Source: Nitrosopumilus sp. b1 (GTDB taxonomy: Archaea > Thermoproteota > Nitrososphaeria > Nitrososphaerales > Nitrosopumilaceae). Taken from it: 64,000 nt of DNA. Under the pieces are notes generated by a model. The model saw nothing but the letters and a program-made list of their open reading frames with translations, made no database searches and had not been told where the DNA came from. The translations under genes were made by a program, and so were the position numbers. This document shows positions 31,902-40,431 of this stretch, in pieces (position 1 is the first letter of the stretch; each line of letters begins with the position of its first letter). The stretch covers positions 62,001 through 126,000 of the forward strand of contig NZ_MU078723.1 of the NCBI RefSeq assembly GCF_014078545.1, given 5' to 3'.

Positions 31902-31909
31902 GGTTAACA
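31902..31909 (+). promoter_or_regulatory. GGTTAACA motif upstream of bioB
   Basis: Second copy of the octamer that directly precedes bioA. It is 40 nt before the bioB ATG. A short motif, so chance cannot be excluded. Confidence 0.3.
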
Positions 31910-31949
31910 TTTTGGAAATCTTAATTAATCTAATTTTTTAAAAATCACT

Positions 31950-32930
31950 ATGCTTCAAGAACAAGAATTCATTAATCATTGTAAAGAAAATGTATTCTCA
32001 GGCATTGGAATTAGCACAGATGAAGCTAGAAACTTGATTAACATATCAGATGATAGCCTCAAATTTTTGGCAAAATCTGCAAATGAAATTACAAGAGAAT
32101 TTAACGGTAGTAAGGTAGATGTCGAACAGCTAAACAATATTAAAAAAAATGCGTGCAGTGAAGATTGTAGTTTCTGTTCACAATCTGCATTTTACAATAC
32201 AGGAATCGAGACATACCAGCTACCCCCCGCACAAGAAATAGTCTCTAAGGCAAAAAAAGCAAAAAATGAAGGAGCGGAGTCATATTGTTTGGTCGCTGCT
32301 TGGAGAGAGCCATCAAAAAATGATTTTGAAAAAGTTTGTAACATAATTGAACAGATTAACAATACTGTTGGAATTTCAATTGAATGCAGTTTAGGATTTT
32401 TAACTCAAGAACAAGCTAGTAGATTAAAAAGACTCAATGTAAAAAGATACAACCACAACTTAGAGACTGCAAGATCAAAATTTTCTGAAATATGCACTAC
32501 ACATACATATGATGATAGATTGAAAACTCTACAGATAGCTCGTAATGCAGGCCTTGAATTATGTACTGGAGGAATAATTGGAATGGGTGAAACTCGTGAG
32601 CAGAGACTAGAGTTAGCAATCGAACTATCGAGATTAGAACCAGAAGAAGTAACCATCAACATACTAGTTCCATTCCCAGGTACACCACTAGAATTACAAA
32701 CTCCTTTACCAATTTCCGAAATTGTAAGAATATTTAGTCTAGTGCGCTTTATGTTACCGACTTCAATAATCAAAATATCAGGAGGCAGAGAAACCAAACT
32801 TTCAGATTCAGGAAAAGAACTACTTCAAAGCGGTGCAAATGGAATTATCACATCTGGCTACTTGACTATGAATGGAAATCCATCTGAAAAAGATTTTGAA
32901 ATGATAAAAGAAATTGGGCTTGAAGCATAA
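31950..32930 (+). CDS. bioB: Biotin synthase
   Basis: Radical SAM enzyme that inserts sulfur into dethiobiotin. 326 residues: the 4Fe-4S cysteines Cys69, Cys73 and Cys76 in ACSEDCSFCSQS, the GVGxN-like region ESYCLVAAWREPS, YNHNLETA, CTGGIIGMGET and the late SGGRE. It overlaps bioF by 17 nt. Needs SAM and an additional Fe-S cluster by family knowledge. Confidence 0.96.
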   Translation: MLQEQEFINHCKENVFSGIGISTDEARNLINISDDSLKFLAKSANEITREFNGSKVDVEQLNNIKKNACSEDCSFCSQSAFYNTGIETYQLPPAQEIVSKAKKAKNEGAESYCLVAAWREPSKNDFEKVCNIIEQINNTVGISIECSLGFLTQEQASRLKRLNVKRYNHNLETARSKFSEICTTHTYDDRLKTLQIARNAGLELCTGGIIGMGETREQRLELAIELSRLEPEEVTINILVPFPGTPLELQTPLPISEIVRIFSLVRFMLPTSIIKISGGRETKLSDSGKELLQSGANGIITSGYLTMNGNPSEKDFEMIKEIGLEA

Positions 32931-34050
32931 ATTTGAATATTTAGAATCGAGTCTTGAACAAATCCAACGAGACAATCTCCTAAGACGCCTCAGATATGGA
33001 AAAATCAAAGGTTCAGAAATAGTATTCAGAAATAAAACATTCCTCAATCTTTGTTCGAATGATTACTTGGGAATACCCCCATCCAAAATACAAAATTCTC
33101 AGATGCAGTCAAGTTCAAGATTAGTTTCTGGAAATACAGAAGAGTATGAAAAATTAGAAAAGAGATTAGCAAGTCACAAGTCACAAAAAAGATCATTAAT
33201 CTTTCCTACAGGATACATGGCAAATCTAGGAGTCATATCAAGCATAATTGGAAAGAAGGATACAATATTGTCTGACGAGTTAAATCATGCCAGCATCATA
33301 GAAGCTTCAAAACTTTCAGGAGCAAAAATTACAATTTATAATCACAATCACATGGAAGATCTAAGAGCTAAACTAAAAGATGATTCCAAACGTCGATTTA
33401 TAATCACAGAAGGAATTTTCAGCATGGATGGAGATTTTGCCAAGTTAAAAGAAATTATCGAACTTGCAGAGAAACATGATGCCATACTCATTCTTGATGA
33501 TGCCCATGGAGATTTTGTAATGGGAAGAGATGGCAAAGGCACAGCAAATCATTTTCAAGTCAGTAAAAAAATTGATGTATACATAAGTAGTTTAAGTAAA
33601 GGGTTAGGGTCATTTGGCGGTTATGTCGCATCAAATAACCAGGTGGTAGATTTTTGTATTAACAAATCAAAATCTTTCATATATACATCCGCATTACCTT
33701 CATCTTTAATCAAATACTCGGTTGATAGAATTAACCTAGATAAAAAAAAATATCGAAAAAGACTTGAATCAAATCGAAATAGATTTGTAAAAGGGTTGAA
33801 GAGTTCAGGATTCAACATAGAATCTAAAACTCATATCATTCCCATTATAATTGGAAATGAAAAAACAGCAATGGAATTTGGTAAATTTATTTTTAAAAAG
33901 GGTTTATTTGCTCAACCAATTAGGTACCCCACAGTAAAAAAGAACAGAGCAAGACTAAGAATTTCAATCACATCATGGCTCTCAAATAAGCAGATTGACT
34001 ATGCAACAGAGATTCTAGAAAAGGCGGCAAAAAAGTACAAAGTAATTTGA
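32914..34050 (+). CDS. bioF: 8-amino-7-oxononanoate synthase
   Basis: PLP enzyme that condenses pimeloyl-thioester with alanine. 378 residues: LNLCSNDYLGI, SSRLVSGNTEEYEKLE, LSDELNHASIIEA, LDDAHGDFVMG and PLP lysine K229 in SSLSKGLGSFGG are all family hallmarks. Start is TTG at 32914 (or 32920) inside the end of bioB, so translation is coupled. No gene for making pimelate is visible in the window. Confidence 0.95.
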   Translation: MGLKHKFEYLESSLEQIQRDNLLRRLRYGKIKGSEIVFRNKTFLNLCSNDYLGIPPSKIQNSQMQSSSRLVSGNTEEYEKLEKRLASHKSQKRSLIFPTGYMANLGVISSIIGKKDTILSDELNHASIIEASKLSGAKITIYNHNHMEDLRAKLKDDSKRRFIITEGIFSMDGDFAKLKEIIELAEKHDAILILDDAHGDFVMGRDGKGTANHFQVSKKIDVYISSLSKGLGSFGGYVASNNQVVDFCINKSKSFIYTSALPSSLIKYSVDRINLDKKKYRKRLESNRNRFVKGLKSSGFNIESKTHIIPIIIGNEKTAMEFGKFIFKKGLFAQPIRYPTVKKNRARLRISITSWLSNKQIDYATEILEKAAKKYKVI

Positions 34051-34155
34051 TTATCGATATGCATCGAATCCACCAAACATTGGTGATCCTACTAAGACAG
34101 CTATTGTAACTACTATTCCCAATGCAACTCCTACAATAATAAATCGTTTATTCAT
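34051..34155 (-). CDS. Single-pass membrane micro-protein (34 aa)
   Basis: ATG at 34155, 34 residues: MNKRF, then a hydrophobic stretch IIVGVALGIVVTIAVLVG, and the tail MFGGFDAYR. This is an ideal single membrane helix with a positively charged N-terminus. It lies at the bioF 3' end, convergent, with its TAA starting at the base after the bioF stop. Function unknown. Confidence 0.5.
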   Translation of the reverse strand: MNKRFIIVGVALGIVVTIAVLVGSPMFGGFDAYR

Positions 34156-34245
34156 AATGAAATTATTTTCTGATAGGATAAAAACGCTTAGAAATTAGAA
34201 TAGATTTGGAACAATCCTTTAAAACAAAAAACATCAAATTCTATT

Positions 34246-34977
34246 ATGACTGAGGTAACATTAGCTATAGCGGCACTTGCAGGATTAGGATCATTTGTTG
34301 CTCCATGCATTCTTCCTATGATTCCAGCATTTTTGGCATACATTTCAGGAACAACAGTATCAGAATTAGCACAAAAAAATGGAAATTCAACAATTACAAT
34401 TAATCGTACAAATGTGATTTTAAACACAATATTTTTTGTTCTAGGATTCTCAGTTGTTTTTTCTACTATAGGCGTTATCATCAACAGTACACTTTCTAAT
34501 GCATTTGATTTTATTGATAGTTTTAATCAAATTGGCGGAGTGATAATTGTAGGCTTTGGGCTATTCTTAGTCTTATCATCTAAAATTAAATCGTTAAATG
34601 TTGAAAAAAAATTCTTTCCAAAAAGAACCAAAACAAGCTATCCATTATCGTTTGTTTTTGGACTAGCATTTGCGGCCGGATGGACTCCATGTGTTGGGCC
34701 AATCCTAGGAACTATTCTAACGCTAGCAGCAACTACACCAGCATTTGCATTTAATTTACTATTAGTATATTCACTTTCATTAGGAATTCCCTTCATTCTA
34801 ATGGGAGTGTTCTTTTCTAGGGCAACTCGAATTATACGTTCAATGAGCAAACATCTAAAATATTACTCACTAATCCTAGGTAGTTTTATCATCATTCTTG
34901 GAGTTCTAGTTTTTACAAACCAACTTGCTCTATTAGCAAACTTTCCGCTTCTAAATGAATTGGTGTTACTAGGGTGA
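34246..34977 (+). CDS. ccdA: CcdA/DsbD-family membrane thiol-electron transporter
   Basis: 243 residues with six membrane segments. The redox Cys pair is visible: Cys near 22 in SFVAPCILPMIPAFLAYISG and Cys in FAAGWTPCVGPILGT near 145, both followed by the Pro motif used by CcdA/DsbD to carry electrons from cytoplasmic thioredoxin to outside proteins. It overlaps the next gene, a thioredoxin-domain protein, by 4 nt. Together they match the two halves of mycobacterial DipZ. Confidence 0.92.
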   Translation: MTEVTLAIAALAGLGSFVAPCILPMIPAFLAYISGTTVSELAQKNGNSTITINRTNVILNTIFFVLGFSVVFSTIGVIINSTLSNAFDFIDSFNQIGGVIIVGFGLFLVLSSKIKSLNVEKKFFPKRTKTSYPLSFVFGLAFAAGWTPCVGPILGTILTLAATTPAFAFNLLLVYSLSLGIPFILMGVFFSRATRIIRSMSKHLKYYSLILGSFIIILGVLVFTNQLALLANFPLLNELVLLG

Positions 34978-36095
34978 CAGAATTGGACAGTTCAATTAAA
35001 ACAGCTTTGGTTTATGCAGGAGTAATAATTGTGGCAATTGTAGGAATTAGTGTATGGCTATCAACCCTAGAGACAGAGTTTGAACCAAATTCAACTCATG
35101 ATGATAATCAATTGCAGACTACAACAATTGATAAATCAAAATTTAAGAAAGCACCAAAAATTGTTGGCATTGCAGAATACATCAATACGACCCCTGAGCA
35201 ATTAGAAAAAGATATTGAAAATAAAGTGGTCCTATATGATATTTGGACTTATTCATGTATTAATTGTATTAGGACCTTGCCATACATTACAGCATGGGAT
35301 GAAAAATATTCCGATGATGGACTGTTAATTATTGGCATTCACTCACCTGAATTTGAATTTGAAAAAGATCTGAACAATGTAAAAATGGCAGTAGAAAAAC
35401 ACGGTATAGATTATCCAGTAGTATTAGATAATGATTGGGAGACTTGGAAAGCATTTGAAAACAGATATTGGCCCAGAAAATTCATTGCAGATAATGAAGG
35501 ATACATAAGATATGATCACATTGGGGAAGGAGCCTATGAGGAAACAGAGAAAGTTATTCAACAACTTTTGAAAGAAAGGGCAATGAATCTTGGATTACAA
35601 GTGTCTTCAGCCCAACAACTTGTAGAATTGGAAGAATTTGAGCACTCTGCCTTTAGAACGCCCGAGTTGTACTTTGGATACAAATTTGCCCAAGGAAGGA
35701 ATCAACTAGGTAATTCAGAGGGATTTCATCCTAATCAAGATATTTCGTACACAATGCCAGAAAAGCTAGAACAACATCATTTCTATCTAGAAGGTACATG
35801 GACTAATTTGGAAGGAAGTATGAAGATAGTATCAGATTCAGGAATAATAAAACTTCCATATCATGCAAAGGAGGTTAATATTGTCACTGCAAACCCAGCT
35901 ACACTTAGAATACAACTAGATGGGGCATTACTTCCTTCAGAGCATATGGGATTAGACATTACAACTGAAGGAATTCTTAATACTTCAGAAGATGGGCTAT
36001 ACAACATAATAAAAAGCGATATTGCATCATCGCATCTACTTGAAATTTACATCGATAAACCGGGATTTGAAATTTACACATTTACGTTCGGGTAG
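34974..36095 (+). CDS. Membrane-anchored thioredoxin-domain protein, DipZ C-terminal half
   Basis: 373 residues, GTG start inside the ccdA stop. N-terminal anchor at 10-31 (TALVYAGVIIVAIVGISVWLS), a TlpA/redoxin domain with Cys95-Ile-Asn-Cys98 in WTYSCINCIRTLPYI, and a C-terminal beta-sandwich (about 245-373; HHFYLEGTWTNLEGSMKIV onward) like the carbohydrate-binding-type domain of DipZ. It probably receives electrons from the adjacent CcdA protein and reduces outside disulfides (family inference). Confidence 0.9.
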   Translation: MTELDSSIKTALVYAGVIIVAIVGISVWLSTLETEFEPNSTHDDNQLQTTTIDKSKFKKAPKIVGIAEYINTTPEQLEKDIENKVVLYDIWTYSCINCIRTLPYITAWDEKYSDDGLLIIGIHSPEFEFEKDLNNVKMAVEKHGIDYPVVLDNDWETWKAFENRYWPRKFIADNEGYIRYDHIGEGAYEETEKVIQQLLKERAMNLGLQVSSAQQLVELEEFEHSAFRTPELYFGYKFAQGRNQLGNSEGFHPNQDISYTMPEKLEQHHFYLEGTWTNLEGSMKIVSDSGIIKLPYHAKEVNIVTANPATLRIQLDGALLPSEHMGLDITTEGILNTSEDGLYNIIKSDIASSHLLEIYIDKPGFEIYTFTFG

Positions 36096-36188
36096 TGTAA
36101 CTATCATATTGTGTAACCGGAGTGACAACACCTAAGGTGACAGATCTCTTTAAAAGAAATTTTTCAAGCATTAGCGGGGAAATAAGAC

Positions 36189-36830
36189 TTGATAAAATGG
36201 AATACGGATTCAAACAAAACGAACTTGTCACAGAAGGTTCTAGACAAAGTAAAACCAGATACCCCACTAAAAAGCAAAATTGATGATGCGCAAAGAAAAT
36301 TAGAGATTCAAATTTTAAAGTTAGATTCTATTCATGGAAAACTAAAGAAAAAGCATGATTTTGTTTTCAATAAAATTGTCGAGGCTCAAAAAACAAACAA
36401 TGTAGCCTATGCAAGAGCATACGCATCAGAACTTCATGAAATTAGAAAAATGAACAACATGATTGGAGGAGCAAAACTAGCTATGGAGCAAATTCAGATT
36501 AGATTAAACACAGTTTCAGAACTAGGAGATGTAGTAGTTACACTAAGTCCATGCATGTCTGTAATCAAAGGTCTAAGCACATCATTAGGAGGATTAATGC
36601 CAGAAGCAAACGCATCAATGCAGGATCTTTCACAAATGCTAGGAGACGTACTATCAGGATCAGCAGTTGGAAGTGATGAGTTATTATCACCAACACACTC
36701 ATCTAATGCTGAAACTCTTGCAATATTAGAAGAAGCACACTCAGTAATTGAAGGAGAGGCAAAATCAAAGTTCCCAGAGATTCCAGCAGAATTAAGAAAA
36801 GAAATCGCTGCCAGAGAGGCCTTAATCTAA
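36189..36830 (+). CDS. cdvB: ESCRT-III-like protein CdvB (Snf7 family)
   Basis: Archaeal cell-division filament protein. 213 residues with the helical Snf7 core: PLKSKIDDAQRKLEIQILKLDSIHGKLKKKHDFVFNKIVEAQKTNN, then ARAYASELHEIRKMNNMIGGAKLAMEQIQIRLNTV and a Gly/Met-rich helix before a linker. The end KSKFPEIPAELRKEIA resembles the Vps4/CdvC-binding MIM2 motif. TTG start at 36189. CdvA and CdvC are not in the window; thaumarchaea usually have several CdvB paralogs, so this may be one of them. Confidence 0.9.
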   Translation: MIKWNTDSNKTNLSQKVLDKVKPDTPLKSKIDDAQRKLEIQILKLDSIHGKLKKKHDFVFNKIVEAQKTNNVAYARAYASELHEIRKMNNMIGGAKLAMEQIQIRLNTVSELGDVVVTLSPCMSVIKGLSTSLGGLMPEANASMQDLSQMLGDVLSGSAVGSDELLSPTHSSNAETLAILEEAHSVIEGEAKSKFPEIPAELRKEIAAREALI

Positions 36831-36846
36831 AACATTAAAGAAAAAA

Positions 36847-37182
36847 TTATTTCTTTTTACTTTTTTGAATTAAAATTTTTTTTATTCTAGAAATTGTCGG
36901 ATAGCTATAACCACGTCTTCGATAATTTGCAATCATCATCTTCCAATTCTTTAATCTCCATTGTGCTTGTTCCGAAGTAACTGAATGAACTTCTTTTTGT
37001 ATGATACTTTTTCTTCCAACTTTCAAGATTCCGGCATCCTTAGCAGACCATCTATTTTTTGCAAATTTTAATCCAGAAAGAATCTCATCGATCGGAACAT
37101 CACGAAAATACTCACGAATTTTTTTTGCTTGTAAATCAGTAAGATCCTCATTTACTGTTAGTTCAAGGGATTTTTTCTCCAT
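36847..37182 (-). CDS. Basic hypothetical protein (111 aa)
   Basis: N-terminal acidic helix (LELTVNEDLTDLQAKKIREYF), a middle DVPIDEILSGLKFAKNRWSAKDAGILKVGR, and a very basic C-terminal half (QWRLKNWKMMIANYRRRGYSYPTISRIKKILIQKSKKK). The YSYPTISRIKKIL part could be a recognition helix, so nucleic-acid binding is plausible. Faces cdvB convergently with a 16-nt gap. No family is recognised. Confidence 0.6.
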   Translation of the reverse strand: MEKKSLELTVNEDLTDLQAKKIREYFRDVPIDEILSGLKFAKNRWSAKDAGILKVGRKSIIQKEVHSVTSEQAQWRLKNWKMMIANYRRRGYSYPTISRIKKILIQKSKKK

Positions 37183-37276
37183 GGTGGGAGTAATTCACTA
37201 GAACATAAGAAATTCATGCTAAACTGGTTTTTACAACATGTGATGATTTTTCTACTAAATTTAATTCAAAAATTAA

Positions 37277-37399
37277 TCAACAATTGAATATGTCTAAGTG
37301 GGAATTTTTACATATTGTATTATACATTCCATATCCAAAAATTATAGCCGCAAATATCGCCAGAGGCAATACAACCAATAACTTTGACTTTAATCCCAT
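37277..37399 (-). CDS. Possible membrane micro-protein (40 aa)
   Basis: ATG at 37399, 40 residues: MGLKSK, then a hydrophobic helix LLVVLPLAIFAAIIFGYGMYN and a polar tail. A single-pass membrane protein like others in the window. A plus-strand frame covers the same bases but has a poor composition; the hydrophobic helix with a basic N-terminus supports the minus strand. Uncertain. Confidence 0.4.
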   Translation of the reverse strand: MGLKSKLLVVLPLAIFAAIIFGYGMYNTICKNSHLDIFNC

Positions 37400-37762
37400 A
37401 ACCAAAAGTGCATTTTACATTATAAAATTCAATTTAATTGAGAAAAGATCCACCAAATCCCCCATAAACGAGAATGTTGGGCATTGGGGTCACGGGAGAT
37501 TTGATAGACTAGATTTAACTACAAATTTTGTTATTACGCTAATGATGTGTGATTTTTCAAACTATTTGGTCATCTTTTAGTTCTCAAAAGGCAGGTGTGT
37601 GCGTGATGAACATACTAAGAAATAGATAATATTTTGAGTATCAATAATTAGCGAGAGAAGCTGTCGTCGTATAACAATCGTTTTCGGCCTTAAGTTTCAA
37701 ACGCTACTTACTTTCCAACAATACTAAACTTTATGTGATTTGTGATTTCAGAATAAATTATC
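37400..37762. other. Gene-free stretch before the nuclease-like gene
   Basis: About 360 nt with no convincing gene. The composition is less AT-rich than other spacers in parts (37465-37500 and 37660-37700). A GTGATGA word at 37603-37609 looks like a C box, but no D box follows at a suitable distance. The last 30 nt hold an AT-rich promoter (near 37726-37735) for the gene at 37763. I see nothing else that can be supported. Confidence 0.4.
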
Positions 37763-38146
37763 ATGACTAATTCCGAGCATGAAAGGCTTGTAAAAGGGTT
37801 GATTGACTATTATGACTCACATGGTTACAAAATTATTTCAGCAGATTATGGAGATTTTCAAAAATGTGAAAAAATTGGTTCTCATGAACCAGATGTAATA
37901 GCATATCATATGGACAACGACACATACAACATTGGAGAAGCGAAAATTTGTGAAGAATTAGATTCGGAGAAAACTAGAGAACAATTCGAAGACTTTGCAA
38001 ATGCTGTAATAAATAAAATCGGAGTTGAACGAGAATTCATTCCATTTTGCATTGCAGTTCCAAAAGACTGTATGAAAAAATTGGAATTAAAGATTGAAGA
38101 ATGCGGATTATCCCTTAATGGAAACATTCAACCTTTGGGCTTTTAA
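37763..38146 (+). CDS. PD-(D/E)XK nuclease-like protein (127 aa)
   Basis: Restriction-endonuclease-like core: N-terminal HERLVKGLIDYYDSHGYKII, then Asp44 in HEPDVIAYH, and Glu59-Ala-Lys61 in YNIGEAKICEEL, which is the D...ExK pattern. The protein is compact (127 residues), so it is a minimal nuclease or a binding relative. It overlaps the DUF371 gene convergently by 4 nt. No methylase or defence gene is adjacent, so DNA repair is a better guess than restriction (inference). Confidence 0.7.
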   Translation: MTNSEHERLVKGLIDYYDSHGYKIISADYGDFQKCEKIGSHEPDVIAYHMDNDTYNIGEAKICEELDSEKTREQFEDFANAVINKIGVEREFIPFCIAVPKDCMKKLELKIEECGLSLNGNIQPLGF

Positions 38147-38565
38147 TCCACTTCAATTGAGAAAATACCTTTACACTTAGGATCTTGTAATAATTTTATC
38201 ATTTCTCTCGGAATAGAATCAGATGCTTTATCGCAGCCTACTGCAAGAGTTCGAGGACATACAAATTCGCTTTTTCTAATTACAATGTCGTGGGTATGCG
38301 TAAGAGATAATTCAGAATGTCCTCTTCCATGGATAACAAAGGCATAATCACCTACAGATATAGTAAATTTTATTATAGTTTTAGGATCTTGTAGTTTTTT
38401 TCTTAATTCTTCAGGAATTTCACTACATGCACTTGTAGCATTTACACCAATAATACAATCACCACTAGGAGTAAGTGAAGAATCTTTTGTTATCTCAATA
38501 GTTCTTTGATGGAGGGATCTAATATTTTGATGACCTGAGAATTCTATATCATATTTCACGGTCAC
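38143..38565 (-). CDS. DUF371-family protein
   Basis: 140 residues matching the archaeal DUF371 pattern: FSGHQNIRSLHQRTIEITKDSSLTPSGDCIIGVNAT near the N-terminus, GRGHSELSLTHTHDIVIRKSEFVCPRTLAVGCDKAS in the second half, ending PREMIKLLQDP. The family is widespread in archaea but has no assigned function. A repeated PxElxKLLQDPK word occurs in both halves (about 52-62 and 122-131). Divergent from the proteasome gene across 47 nt. Confidence 0.85.
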   Translation of the reverse strand: MTVKYDIEFSGHQNIRSLHQRTIEITKDSSLTPSGDCIIGVNATSACSEIPEELRKKLQDPKTIIKFTISVGDYAFVIHGRGHSELSLTHTHDIVIRKSEFVCPRTLAVGCDKASDSIPREMIKLLQDPKCKGIFSIEVD

Positions 38566-38578
38566 AGTATGAGGCTAG

Positions 38579-38590
38579 ACTTAATAATAA
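38579..38590 (+). promoter_or_regulatory. TATA box of the proteasome alpha gene
   Basis: ACTTAATAATAA is centred about 27 nt before the ATG at 38613, giving a leaderless transcript. The same short spacer must hold the start signals of the divergent DUF371 gene. Confidence 0.5.
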
Positions 38591-38612
38591 CGTACAAATC
38601 AAAAAAATCGAA

Positions 38613-39350
38613 ATGCTACCAGCACAGCAAGGTTACGACAGGGCAATCACAGTATTTTCACCTGACGGCAGATTATATCAAGTAGAATATGCTATTGAAA
38701 CAGTTCGTCGTGGAACCATAGCTGTGGGAGTAAAAAGCAAAGAAGGAATTGTCATTGCAGTAGAAGAAAAACCACGAAAACTGCAAATATCAGAAAATGC
38801 ACAAAAAATCTTTCAGATTGATGAACATGTGGGAGTAGCTGCAGCAGGATACATACCAGATGCCAGAAGTCAAGTAGACAATGCCAGATTCTTCTCACAA
38901 AGTAACAAGTTAATTTATGATGAACCAGTCGATGTAGAGACAATCGCAAAACATCTTGCAGATCAATGTCAACAATTTACCCAATATGCAGGAGTCAGAC
39001 CATTTGGAGTAGCATTAATTCTTGGTGGCGTAGACAGTGAGGGACAAAGTCAATTGTATCTTACTGACCCAAGTGGAACATACATTTCATATGATGCAGT
39101 TGCAATTGGTTCAAACTCAGATCAAGTAACAGACTTTTTGGAAAAAACTTTCAAACCAGAGATATCATTAGATGAAGCTTCCGCATTAGCCACAGCTGGA
39201 ATATACTTGGCAAGTGATGACAAAGAAGGTACAGACCACATACGTATGGCACACATTAAAACAGCAACAAAACAATTTGAAATTGTATCAGCTCAACAAA
39301 TAGCTACTTATGCAAAAACAGCTAAAGAAAAGTATCCTGCAAACTCATAA
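38613..39350 (+). CDS. psmA: Proteasome subunit alpha
   Basis: Outer-ring subunit of the archaeal 20S proteasome. 245 residues: the alpha-type N-terminal helix GYDRAITVFSPDGRLYQVEYAIETVRRGT, GIVIAVEEKPRKL and the conserved ASALATAGIYLA near the C-terminus. There is no N-terminal catalytic Thr, as expected. No beta subunit gene is in the window. A SPOUT methyltransferase and the ribosomal cluster follow, an order also common in other archaea. Confidence 0.96.
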   Translation: MLPAQQGYDRAITVFSPDGRLYQVEYAIETVRRGTIAVGVKSKEGIVIAVEEKPRKLQISENAQKIFQIDEHVGVAAAGYIPDARSQVDNARFFSQSNKLIYDEPVDVETIAKHLADQCQQFTQYAGVRPFGVALILGGVDSEGQSQLYLTDPSGTYISYDAVAIGSNSDQVTDFLEKTFKPEISLDEASALATAGIYLASDDKEGTDHIRMAHIKTATKQFEIVSAQQIATYAKTAKEKYPANS

Positions 39351-39383
39351 ATTTCATAAAAACAAGATGTTGTGAGTTAACAA

Positions 39384-40184
39384 GTGAATCTTTCAATAGC
39401 AATACCTGATTCATGTGTCTCTGATGAAACTACACTTTTAGACAAGTCAAGAAAGATTTCATTAATTGCAAGAGCTTGTGCAATTTTTAGTGTCAATTAC
39501 ATTTACATCTACCAGGATAACGGTTCAAAACAAGACAAAACAACTCTCGTTACCATTTTAAAATATCTTGAAACACCACCATTTCTTCGAAAAAGATTAT
39601 TTCCGAAAGTAAACGAGTTAAAATATGCCGGAGTTCTTCATCCATTAAAGATACCTAGCCATGTAACTCCTGCCAATCCAAAAATAATTAAATCAGGAGA
39701 TATTCGAGAGGGAGTAATAGTTCCGTTTAAAGGCAAAAGATTTGTAGACATAGGAATTAACGAATTAATTCCATACTTTGGAAAAAACGATATCGGAAAG
39801 CGTGCAACTGTTCAATTCAAAACAGGTTATCCAAATTTTTCAATTAAAGAGATTACAAAAGAGGAAGTAAAACAATATTGGGGATACATGATAAAAGAAA
39901 GAAGTAATCTTCATGAGTTGATCAGAACTTGGAATGGGAAGACAATTCTTACTTCAAGAAAAGGAAAAACTATCACACCACAACAAATTCAGGAGTACAA
40001 AAAAGAAACAGACCCAATTTTGATAGTTTTTGGAGCAATTGATCGTGGAGTTTACGAGTTACTTGGAAATAAGATCAATTCGTTGCAAAATTCTAAAGTC
40101 TATAATTTTTTCCCAAGTCAAGCAACAGAGACCGTACGTATTGAAGAAGCCCTTCTGGGTACTTTATCAATCATTAATCTCTAA
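39384..40184 (+). CDS. SPOUT-superfamily RNA methyltransferase
   Basis: 266 residues related to the archaeal/eukaryotic C9orf114 (SPOUT1) family, often encoded directly before rpl3. Seen: N-terminal LSIAIPDSCVSDE, the insert LKYLETPPFLRKRLFPKVNELKYAGVLHPLKIPSH and the end IVFGAIDRGVYELLGN followed by the knot region FFPSQATETVRIEEALLGTLSIINL. It should methylate RNA, probably rRNA, with SAM (family inference). GTG start at 39384. Confidence 0.87.
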   Translation: MNLSIAIPDSCVSDETTLLDKSRKISLIARACAIFSVNYIYIYQDNGSKQDKTTLVTILKYLETPPFLRKRLFPKVNELKYAGVLHPLKIPSHVTPANPKIIKSGDIREGVIVPFKGKRFVDIGINELIPYFGKNDIGKRATVQFKTGYPNFSIKEITKEEVKQYWGYMIKERSNLHELIRTWNGKTILTSRKGKTITPQQIQEYKKETDPILIVFGAIDRGVYELLGNKINSLQNSKVYNFFPSQATETVRIEEALLGTLSIINL

Positions 40185-40218
40185 ATACATTTAAAATTAA
40201 AATCCTATAAAGGAATTC

Positions 40219-40329
40219 ATGCCTGAAAAAAAGAATTTTTTTCTTTTAGCAATTATAGTAGGCATAACTGGTGTCATCATTGGAGGATATTCAATAATTT
40301 CTATGACAAGCAATTTGTTATCACCATAA
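40219..40329 (+). CDS. Single-pass membrane micro-protein (36 aa)
   Basis: ATG at 40219 preceded by AAAGGAATTC; 36 residues: MPEKKN, a hydrophobic helix FFLLAIIVGITGVIIGGYSII and a short polar tail ending LLSP. Single membrane helix with basic N-terminus. It sits between the SPOUT gene and the ribosomal operon. Function unknown. Confidence 0.5.
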   Translation: MPEKKNFFLLAIIVGITGVIIGGYSIISMTSNLLSP

Positions 40330-40396
40330 TCAATCACCGGGTTTGCTTGTGATTAATATTGAACATCCCAAAATTCATGGGATCTTGACTTGTAGG

Positions 40397-40404
40397 TATA
40401 TAAT
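40397..40404 (+). promoter_or_regulatory. TATA box of the ribosomal-protein operon
   Basis: TATATAAT centred about 31 nt before the rpl3 ATG (40432) is the clearest TATA box in the window and would give a leader of only a few bases. No other strong promoter is seen inside the cluster, where genes abut or overlap. Confidence 0.65.
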
Positions 40405-40431
40405 GGGGTTAACGACATTTTCGCTTTATCC

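Noticed and set aside
37284-37580. 98-codon plus-strand frame
   Set aside because: No recognisable pattern, mixed composition; the minus strand offers a better small membrane protein in part of it.
37603-37609. GTGATGA, a possible C box of a C/D guide RNA
   Set aside because: No CTGA D box or second C'/D' pair occurs at fitting distance.
3914-37664. Shared decamer AGAAGCTGTC near 3915 and 37655
   Set aside because: A 10-mer is expected to recur by chance in 64 kb, and the flanks do not match.
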